Source of the DNA: Opitutia bacterium
GTDB taxonomy: Bacteria; Verrucomicrobiota; Verrucomicrobiia; Opitutales; JANYEO01
Assembly: GCA_025363025.1 (NCBI GenBank)
Contig: JANYEO010000072.1
Span: 1-17,764, forward strand
Direction of reading: 5' to 3'
Length of the DNA stretch: 17,764 nucleotides
Shown: in pieces, positions 6,926 to 12,582 of the stretch
Layout of the letters: every line of letters begins with the position of its first letter
How positions within the stretch are numbered: position 1 is the first letter of the stretch
Program-made: the position numbers and the translations under genes
Notes under the pieces: model-generated
Database searches by the model: none
What the model was told of the DNA's origin: nothing
Seen by the model: only the letters and a program-made list of their open reading frames with translations

Positions 6926-8098
6926 TTACGGGGAATGTGTAGCTTCTGCTTCTATAGTGTCGAGAAAGGCTTGGTAGTGTTCGAACTTAGCTAGGGGCAT
7001 ATGATTGAAAGCTTCAAGTAGAAAGGGAGAGAGTTGGCCGCCGAGACTATAAATGGCTATTGCAGCATCGGCGTCTTCGTGTAAAAGGGTAAGGTCAAGC
7101 GCGTTAAATTGCTGCCCCGTTGGGGTACCATCTGCAGCTAAAAGGGGGAAAGTTTGGGTGAGGCAAGCGGGGCTCCGGCTTGCAACTTCGATAAGATGAG
7201 GGAAATAGAGTTTATTGTGAATGACTAGGGCCCCTATTTGCTGGCATAGGAGAGGCCACATAACCACAGGGACGGGGGGTTGTTGATTTTCGCTGAGTAG
7301 CCCGACTGTGTCTAAGCATTTTTCAAAATCTGCAGGCTGGGGTTTGCTTAAACAGAGATTGAGGGTGCTTTGCTTGTAGAGCTGCATCACTGTGGGGGTT
7401 ATAGAAGACCCGTAGGCGGCGAGGGCATATAAGGCGGCTTCGTCCCCATGAATGAGGGCGATATCGGCTGCGCTGAGTTTGTATTGTAAGGTTTGTCCGT
7501 CTTCTAATGCTAATGGAGCTTTGGCGGCGGCAGCATTTGCTAAGAAAGGCGCGCGGCTGAGGATTTCGACCAGGAGAAGTAGCAGGGTTTTATTTTGATA
7601 AGCCCGTTTGCCAATGTCCTGGTAAATGATGGGCCATAAATGATGACCTCTTAGTTGGCCAGAGCTATCGGCTGTGAAGCCTGCGTTGTCTAAGCAAGTG
7701 GCAAGGGATTGAGTATCTTCGCTTGATAGATAATCTACCTGAAAAGCCTTCCAAGTGTTTGTGAGGGCTGATAGTTCAGCAAAAAAGCAAGCAGGTGTTG
7801 TATAAGCGCCCCATGCATAACCAATGGCCGTACCGATAACCCCCATACCGAGGGTAAGGGGTTGTAGAGAATCTGCTTCCTGGTTAGTCTTTGCTTTAAT
7901 TAAGAGAGCAGAGGCTATGAACCCGGGGGTACCGCCGGCTAGCGTGTAAATAGCTTTTTCTTGCAGGCAGGGCCAGCTGCTATATTGAGCTTGTTCGAGT
8001 GAATTGAGCTGTTCTTCAAGGGTTTGAGCCTGCAAAGAAGCAGAAGAAAGGGCTAGGCCAATGCTAAGCAGGGCTTTTAGGCCAATAATTGTTTTCAT
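6926..8098 (-). CDS. Exported protein with two internal ~115-residue repeats
   Basis: This 390-residue protein has a signal peptide (MKTIIGLKALLSIGLALSS, cleavage probably after SLQA at residue 24). Residues 53-68 and 82-99 are Gly-rich hydrophobic segments that may be membrane-embedded. The rest is a tandem duplication of about 124-243 and 250-366. The units share CLDNAGF / CLDTVGL, LWPIIYQDIG / MWPLLCQQIG, LVEILSRAP / LIEVASRSP and LSAADIALIHGDEAA / FNALDLTLLHEDADA. The last motif resembles an ankyrin-like helix pair (ALDLALLxGD). I know no named family. The start overlaps the DUF721 stop by 4 bases (ATGA), and the stop lies 27 bases before the candidate sctX, so it is embedded in the array and may serve the envelope side of the secretion machinery. 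Confidence 0.7.
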   Translation of the reverse strand: MKTIIGLKALLSIGLALSSASLQAQTLEEQLNSLEQAQYSSWPCLQEKAIYTLAGGTPGFIASALLIKAKTNQEADSLQPLTLGMGVIGTAIGYAWGAYTTPACFFAELSALTNTWKAFQVDYLSSEDTQSLATCLDNAGFTADSSGQLRGHHLWPIIYQDIGKRAYQNKTLLLLLVEILSRAPFLANAAAAKAPLALEDGQTLQYKLSAADIALIHGDEAALYALAAYGSSITPTVMQLYKQSTLNLCLSKPQPADFEKCLDTVGLLSENQQPPVPVVMWPLLCQQIGALVIHNKLYFPHLIEVASRSPACLTQTFPLLAADGTPTGQQFNALDLTLLHEDADAAIAIYSLGGQLSPFLLEAFNHMPLAKFEHYQAFLDTIEAEATHSP

Positions 8099-8463
8099 AA
8101 ACGAAAGAGGAATCCTTTGACGGCGCTGCCGCCTTCGAGGGCTTGGATTTTTTTTAATAAAGCAGCTTCCTGGAATTTAAGCTCTGTACGTACAGCGGCA
8201 CTCCCCACGTGGATGACGAGGCGGCCATTTTGCAAGAGGCCATCCGGGTTGGCTCGGTGAGCTAAGTGCTCTCCTAGTAGGGACTTCCAGTTTTTGGCTA
8301 AGGTGGCTTCTATCGGCTGAGCCTCTAAGTTAAACTTTTTTAAGGTTTTACTTAAGATAAGCCCGATATCTTTTGTTGGTCGGGCACGAGAAAATGGGGC
8401 TTTATTCCCAGGTAGGCCACGTAGCGAGGCGATTAAATTCTCAACTGAACGCGAAAACGCCAT
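8095..8463 (-). CDS. DUF721 (DciA-like) protein
   Basis: This 122-residue protein matches DUF721: an N-terminal Arg/Lys-rich extension (residues 1-35), then the core NWKSLLGEHLAHRANPDGLLQNGRLVIHVGSAAVRTELKFQEAALLKKIQALEG (read in parts, residues 57-112) and a final 'GFLFRL'. This corresponds to the family pattern W..ivG..la.ht.P..l..g.L.V.v.s..w..eL. Some DUF721 members (DciA) load the replicative helicase DnaB, but many are uncharacterised, and the placement inside a flagellar/T3SS array is unusual. No Shine-Dalgarno is obvious. The stop overlaps the next gene's ATG (ATGA), suggesting coupling. Confidence 0.75.
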   Translation of the reverse strand: MAFSRSVENLIASLRGLPGNKAPFSRARPTKDIGLILSKTLKKFNLEAQPIEATLAKNWKSLLGEHLAHRANPDGLLQNGRLVIHVGSAAVRTELKFQEAALLKKIQALEGGSAVKGFLFRL

Positions 8464-8561
8464 GCCCTAAAGGTTGAAACGCCGGTGAGCGGACTTCAAG
8501 CTTCAATTAAGGCAGTTTGTTTCAAGCGCTGAGCCAAGTAACGGAGTTTTCAGCGGCTTTT

Positions 8562-8990
8562 TTAGGCGTTCCCTAATGTACCCAAAGTTGAGGAGGGTAG
8601 TGTAATATCGCCATAATAGGCCCCTGAAATGACTTTATTTTGAAGTTTTTCGCGGGATAATTGACGTTTTTCTGCCTGAAGATCTTTGAGCAGAGTGTCG
8701 ATATGGGCCAAATTGGTTTCGTGTGAAGATTGGAGGCTTTTTAGGCGGAATTGGCTTTCTTGGGCATCGGGCCGTTTTTTATCTAAAATACTTTCTAACA
8801 CTGTAATAGCGCTGACGATGGCTTCTTTCCGAATGAGAATAGCTTCTAGATAGGGTATATCGCGTTTGCGAATAGCAGAAGCTTCTTCTTTGAGCAAACG
8901 TTCGCACTCGGCCATGAGCATCCAGAAGCGGCGCTCTTCTGAAGAGAGCGGGCTGGAGGTGCTAGTGAGCTGAGGCGAAAAATGGACCAT
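8562..8990 (-). CDS. FlgN-like export chaperone
   Basis: This 142-residue protein is predicted to be almost wholly helical and coiled-coil from residue 16 to 120, with heptad-like Leu/Ile spacing (LMAECERLLKEEASAIRKRD, LEAILIRKEAIVSAITVLES). It ends with a short Gly/Tyr segment (ISGAYYGDITL). Length, the early 'LxxLLxxExxAIxxxDxxxLexI' pattern and the location 26 bases after fliS fit FlgN, the chaperone for hook-filament junction proteins FlgK/FlgL. A FliT-type FliD chaperone is an alternative. Sequence alone does not separate the two. It would act in the cytoplasm, delivering substrates to the export gate. Confidence 0.55.
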   Translation of the reverse strand: MVHFSPQLTSTSSPLSSEERRFWMLMAECERLLKEEASAIRKRDIPYLEAILIRKEAIVSAITVLESILDKKRPDAQESQFRLKSLQSSHETNLAHIDTLLKDLQAEKRQLSREKLQNKVISGAYYGDITLPSSTLGTLGNA

Positions 8991-9016
8991 GGAGTTGAAG
9001 GCGTGGAAAAGAGAAG

Positions 9017-9427
9017 TTAATTGGCCTGAGGGGCTTCCGTTTGGGTGAGCATTTGATGCCAGGCTTCGCTAATGTCTTTTAAAATTTTTTCTACGTCTTT
9101 GAGGGGTTCAGGAGTTTTCTTAAGATTAGATTCCTGAAGCCGTTGGTGCATAAAATCATACAACCGAAACATAGTAGCGGCAAATTCCCCCCCAGCTTCC
9201 ATATTGAGATTGGCTTGTAATTCTGCAATAATGGCTTGGGCGCGCAGGATGTTATTGTGGACAGTTTCATTGCGCTTAGTGAGAACAGGCTCATTAAATC
9301 CGGCTTCTGCGCTCCGGATAAAGCGGAGTGTGCCATCTAAGAGCATTTGCACGAGCTTCCCCGGGCTGGCCGTGAGGACTGCGTTTGTTTGGTATAATTT
9401 TGCCGATCCTGAAGGGTTTTTTTGCAT
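9017..9427 (-). CDS. fliS: Flagellin export chaperone FliS
   Basis: The 136 residues show the FliS pattern throughout: AKLYQTNAVLTASPGKLVQMLLDGTLRFIRSAE (residues 9-41) corresponds to the family's 'aY..t.v.tAsP.kLi.mLYdgai.fl..A', and 'RAQAIIAELQANLNMEAGGEFAATMFRLYDFMHQRL' is the second conserved block. FliS binds the flagellin C-terminus in the cytoplasm, prevents premature polymerisation and hands it to FlhA. Its presence implies a flagellin gene elsewhere, because none lies in the window. The gene follows the FlgM-like candidate by 18 bases. No Shine-Dalgarno is seen, and the upstream strand is C-rich. Confidence 0.92.
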   Translation of the reverse strand: MQKNPSGSAKLYQTNAVLTASPGKLVQMLLDGTLRFIRSAEAGFNEPVLTKRNETVHNNILRAQAIIAELQANLNMEAGGEFAATMFRLYDFMHQRLQESNLKKTPEPLKDVEKILKDISEAWHQMLTQTEAPQAN

Positions 9428-9445
9428 ATCGGGGGAGGGGCCTAT

Positions 9446-9754
9446 TTAAATTTCGACTGGGTTATTGTTGTTAACCCCGAGGAGATTGATGAGGCCATCG
9501 ATGACACTGCCTTGGGGGGCTTTTTCTAGAGCTGCGAGTTTTTCGGCAACTTTACCGGGTCGTACATCAGGTAAGGCTTCGAGGGCTGCCCAAATAGCTT
9601 CTGGAACTTTGCTGACAAAAGCAGAATCGACACCGCCTAAAGGGGTTGCTTGAAGGCGTTTAACAGGAGTGCCTTGAGCGATTGCATTCAAGGAAACAGT
9701 TGAAGGAGAATTTATGGGATTAAGTGACACGGTAATATAAAAACAAGGGTCCAC
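9446..9754 (-). CDS. Small protein of the flagellar operon, possibly FlgM-like
   Basis: This 102-residue soluble protein has a disordered Ser/Thr/Pro-containing N-terminal half. The helical C-terminal half (about 44-93) contains AFVSKVPEAIWAALEALPDVRPGKVAEKLAALEKAPQGSVIDGLINLL. The pattern 'VRPxKVAxxxxxL...' followed by a second amphipathic helix recalls the sigma-28-binding region of FlgM, and the length fits FlgM (about 100). I rate this a weak resemblance, not a recognition. The start is GTG at 9754. A second GTG at 9728-9730 would give a slightly shorter protein. It is co-directional with fliD and fliS. A repeat-element remnant lies just upstream. Confidence 0.55.
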   Translation of the reverse strand: MDPCFYITVSLNPINSPSTVSLNAIAQGTPVKRLQATPLGGVDSAFVSKVPEAIWAALEALPDVRPGKVAEKLAALEKAPQGSVIDGLINLLGVNNNNPVEI

Positions 9755-9797
9755 CTCTATAAGTCGTGGAAAATGAGGAATACTTTAGGATTATTTT

Positions 9798-9843
9798 TAG
9801 ACTGCTGAAGAATATTTTTCTTTTGAGTTTTTGGTCGGTTGTT
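9798..9843. repeat. 46-bp remnant of the inverted-repeat element (copy 4)
   Basis: TAGACTGCTGAAGAATA followed by TTTTCTTTTGAGTTTTTGGTCGGTTGT matches the left end and first inner segment of the element at 6248 (same orientation) and the reverse complement of 3660-3707. It stops abruptly where the lipoprotein coding region begins, and its last bases include part of that gene's TAA stop. The rest of the element is missing. Confidence 0.7.
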
Positions 9844-10537
9844 AAATGGCGGGGGCTTTTTGTTCGCATAGGACAGAGGGCTTGCGAATGGTTTTGAAGG
9901 CTTCGTAGGCTACGTATTGAAAAAAGAGGCGAGGGCTAATGAGAATGGTGTGTTTTTCATCAAAAGGGTAGGAGGCGCGTAAAGCGGTACTGGCATAGCG
10001 TTGGGCTCCAAATGAGACAGTGCCAAGACCTGCATCGCAGGTATCATCAAAGGCCCAGAGGGTTTCGCCTGTATAGACGCTAATGAGGGTTAATCTTAGC
10101 CCTATAGCTAGAGGAGCGCGCACACGGTAGGTGGTGATCTCGCTCAGTAAGACGGCGTCAGCTCCGGTATTATCGTGGATTGTTTTTAAAAAATGCGGGG
10201 GCACGTTTGTTTGAAGGGTGTAGGTGCGGGCCCCGAAGGATTGTTCGACTTGGTCACGACTTAGGGAGATAATCTCGAAGCAATTCGTTTTTGAAAGTTC
10301 TGTAGACAGGGTGCGATCGAGCGGGCATAATTGAGACTCTTCTAAATGAGCTTCGCTGACGGGGAGCATGACGACGCGGATAACTTCTGCCGGGACAATT
10401 TGCTGGGTAAAATTAGTTGGCATATACGAAGGGGTGACTTGCTCTTCGTAAAAGGCGGTTGCTTGACGACGTTGAGTTTCGCAGCCGCATAAAAATAAAA
10501 GGCAAAAAAGACTGAGACAAGAGACGATGAGGTTCAT
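9842..10537 (-). CDS. Outer-membrane lipoprotein (CsgG/LpoB/FlgO-like fold candidate)
   Basis: I place the start at the ATG at 10537 and not at the in-frame TTG at 10570, because it gives a classic lipoprotein signal: MNLIVSCLSLFCLLFLCGC, with the lipobox Cys at residue 19. That leaves a 231-residue protein beginning 10 bases after the fliD stop. The body has the pattern of small assembly lipoproteins: 'VIRVVMLPVSEAHLE', a 'LDRTLSTELSKTNCFEII' helix, 'IHDNTGADAVLLSEITTYRVRAPLAIGLRLTLISVYTGETLWAFDDT'. The segment GADAVLLSEIT...TGETLW is common to CsgG-, LpoB- and FlgO/FlgT-type proteins. With fliD and fliS as neighbours, a flagellar or envelope-assembly role is likely but unproved. Confidence 0.65.
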   Translation of the reverse strand: MNLIVSCLSLFCLLFLCGCETQRRQATAFYEEQVTPSYMPTNFTQQIVPAEVIRVVMLPVSEAHLEESQLCPLDRTLSTELSKTNCFEIISLSRDQVEQSFGARTYTLQTNVPPHFLKTIHDNTGADAVLLSEITTYRVRAPLAIGLRLTLISVYTGETLWAFDDTCDAGLGTVSFGAQRYASTALRASYPFDEKHTILISPRLFFQYVAYEAFKTIRKPSVLCEQKAPAI

Positions 10538-10547
10538 GATTGTTGTT

Positions 10548-12344
10548 TTAACCTCCCGTGGCTTGGGCAAACATGCCGGACATTTGTTGTCCTCGTAGTT
10601 GAGCGGCTTGAATCCTATAGGAATCTGCTTCGATTTGTTTATCTTTTTTGTCGATGGATTGCTGTTTTTTTAATTGATCTGCCTGAAGGCGGGTTTTTTT
10701 GTTTCTCAAGTCGTCTTGAGGGGTTTTGTAAATGCCGTCTGGGAGGTTGCGCAAGCTCGAGTTGATATAGGGAGCTATTGGAGTTTTTAATTTTTCGGCT
10801 AGGACACTGAGGACATTTAAAGCTTCTGCAGGGTTTTCTGTGAGGTGAGCGGTAAATGTTGGATCGTTTAAACTAATTTTTGGATCTTCGATAGTTTTTG
10901 AAGTGGTAATGCCGAGCATGCCCAATGTTTTAATAATGTTGTTATTGGGGACAGAGGTACTTGTAAGATCTGCTCTGAGGGCATTGTTGAAGCGAACAAG
11001 GTCGTTATTTTGAGCTAAGATACCTTTAACCAGTTTGCCGTTAACTTTAGTGCTGGCTGTTTTATCACGGGCGAAATCGACGTATTTGTTATAAGCCTCG
11101 ATAAAAGTGCCTACGGCTTTTTTGGCAGGTTCTGTATCTGCACTGACTTTGGTTGTTTCAGTCCCGGTTGACTTGAGGGTGAGGCCCAGCCCTGTGATGC
11201 CGTGGGTTGTGCCATCAATGGTATTCGAGGTAGAGCTGATGATAGGGCCGTTATCAACTTGCAGGCGGGCATTATTGCCGGAGACTAAAGTTGCTCCTGC
11301 CCCCATAAGCCCCAGTGCGTTTAGCAACCCTCCAGTATCGGAGGTATTAATAGCTAAAGCGCCTGTTTCTTGATTATTAAGGCTAAAAGCATCCGTTGAA
11401 CGGTTATAAAGGAGTTGAACGCCTGCACGGCTACTTTCTATACGGCGGATGACATCGCTTAGGCTATCTGTTGCAATGTCATAAGTGATTTTTTCTCCAT
11501 TGAGAGTCAGCGTTTGTTGACCGGAGGCGATGTGTCCGACATTTTTTAAATTGCAATCGGCAATCTTCGTGCGGGTATCGACACAGCCGAGGCCAATTTC
11601 GCTCGTTGTACTTTGGATTGCAGGGCGGGGGCCCGTACTAGGGTCATGTTTTGTGCTAAAGAGATGCGTAACGGCCCAGAAATTGCTATCATCATTGGGG
11701 GCACCCAGGGTAATATCCCTTCCGCTTTGGCTTGTTAGGGTAATGCGGTCAGTATCGGTGCTGTAGCTGGCGATAACATCCCCTCCGGTTGCAGTTTTAA
11801 TTTGTTCAAAAAAGTTGCGAAGAGAGTCTGCAAAATCAACTTTTAGAGGTGTGACGGTAATTGCTTTACCATTGGCATCTGGCCCTAAGGCCAAAGTTAA
11901 GCTGCCAGCTGTGAGACCAGGCAAGTTGAGTACCGATAGCAAAGGGCCTGGATCTACTGAACCGAGAGTAATATCTTGAGGCTCGAGTGCATTGCCTTGG
12001 GACTGTGCGCTTTGAATGCGGGTAGGCGTGGCAAGGGCGGTAATCGTAAAGGTATGTGCCCCGATGAGGGCATTCGGGCTAGCAGTAGCACTTAAAATAG
12101 TAGACTCAGGATTACCTAAAGCGACTTGACGGGCATTGAGCGTTCCAGCATCTGCCAAAGTTGAGAGGGTGTCGTAAAGGCCTGTGCGGTATTTATCAAG
12201 CTCGTCAAATGCAGCAATGCGGACATCGATCCCTTTCATCTTCATAGCATCTGCTTGAGCTGCTTCTTCAAGTAGCTTTCTTTCCCGGGCGATGCCTATA
12301 GGCTCCCCTCCTCCTCCCCCACCGTTGATTGCAGATACAGACAT
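10548..12344 (-). CDS. fliD: Flagellar filament cap protein FliD (hook-associated protein 2)
   Basis: This 598-residue protein has all FliD regions. The N-terminal domain spans about 16-110 (RERKLLEEAAQADAMKMKGID, then VALGNPESTILSATASPNALIGAHTFTITALA). A hook-IN-like segment lies at 275-345 (LTLNGEKITYDIATDSLSDVIRRIESSRAGVQ ... NALGL). The C-terminal domain spans about 350-590 (NARLQVDNGPIISSTSNTIDG, HGITGLGLTLKS, EAYNKYVDFARDK, LGMLGIT, ISLNDPTFTAHLTENP, final coiled coil). It caps the growing filament and guides flagellin folding. The usual 'GLDId.LV' start is replaced by an Ala/Asn start with a six-Gly run, encoded by a C-rich tract at 12303-12321. A sigma-28 promoter precedes it. Confidence 0.93.
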   Translation of the reverse strand: MSVSAINGGGGGGEPIGIARERKLLEEAAQADAMKMKGIDVRIAAFDELDKYRTGLYDTLSTLADAGTLNARQVALGNPESTILSATASPNALIGAHTFTITALATPTRIQSAQSQGNALEPQDITLGSVDPGPLLSVLNLPGLTAGSLTLALGPDANGKAITVTPLKVDFADSLRNFFEQIKTATGGDVIASYSTDTDRITLTSQSGRDITLGAPNDDSNFWAVTHLFSTKHDPSTGPRPAIQSTTSEIGLGCVDTRTKIADCNLKNVGHIASGQQTLTLNGEKITYDIATDSLSDVIRRIESSRAGVQLLYNRSTDAFSLNNQETGALAINTSDTGGLLNALGLMGAGATLVSGNNARLQVDNGPIISSTSNTIDGTTHGITGLGLTLKSTGTETTKVSADTEPAKKAVGTFIEAYNKYVDFARDKTASTKVNGKLVKGILAQNNDLVRFNNALRADLTSTSVPNNNIIKTLGMLGITTSKTIEDPKISLNDPTFTAHLTENPAEALNVLSVLAEKLKTPIAPYINSSLRNLPDGIYKTPQDDLRNKKTRLQADQLKKQQSIDKKDKQIEADSYRIQAAQLRGQQMSGMFAQATGG

Positions 12345-12362
12345 GTTATTGGTTGTTTAAGG

Positions 12363-12389
12363 TTATCGACGGATTCTAACGAAGCTTAA
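12363..12389 (-). promoter_or_regulatory. Sigma-28 (FliA) promoter of fliD
   Basis: Read on the minus strand, TTAAGCTT (12389-12382) is followed after exactly 11 bases by GTCGATAA (12370-12363). The FliA consensus is TAAAGTTT-N11-GCCGATAA, so 6/8 and 7/8 positions match with the correct spacing. Transcription would begin about 12 bases before the fliD ATG, giving a very short leader. This fits the late-class expression expected for a filament cap gene. Confidence 0.75.
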
Positions 12390-12402
12390 ACCATGCCAAT
12401 TT

Positions 12403-12528
12403 GAGACCGCTGCAGAATGTCTTGCTTTTGAATTCCTTCGAGTATCACCGTGCTCACGTACTAAAATGTACGCTCCGCGCGCCTCCACTCGAAATCTCTT
12501 CAAAATCAAGACATTCTGCAGCGGTCTC
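12403..12528. repeat. Short-class (126 bp) inverted-repeat element, copy 5
   Basis: GAGACCGCTGCAGAATGTCTTG (12403-12424) is the inverted copy of CAAGACATTCTGCAGCGGTCTC (12507-12528), with no mismatch over 22 bases. The arms continue imperfectly inward (TTTTGAATTCCTTCGAGT against ACTCGAAATCTCTTCAAAA), and the centre has CGTAC-N6-GTACG. Its length equals copy 1. It lies between the glycosyltransferase stop and the fliD promoter. An apparent 99-codon minus-strand ORF across it (12363-12662) is spurious. Confidence 0.85.
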
Positions 12529-12582
12529 ATTAGGGGATAGTTGATAATTAAAAACTTTAAGGGGCTGTTTACAGGGGCTTTA

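Noticed and set aside
8526..8562. Hairpin CGCTGA / TCAGCG after the FlgN-like gene as an operon terminator
   Set aside because: Only six pairs with a 17-base loop. The T-run is on the plus strand, where no gene ends. On the minus strand CTTGAAAC follows.
9755..9790. Second sigma-28 promoter before the FlgM-like gene (TAAAGTAT on the minus strand)
   Set aside because: The -35 match is good, but the sequence at the correct spacing (CACGACTT) matches the -10 at only three positions.
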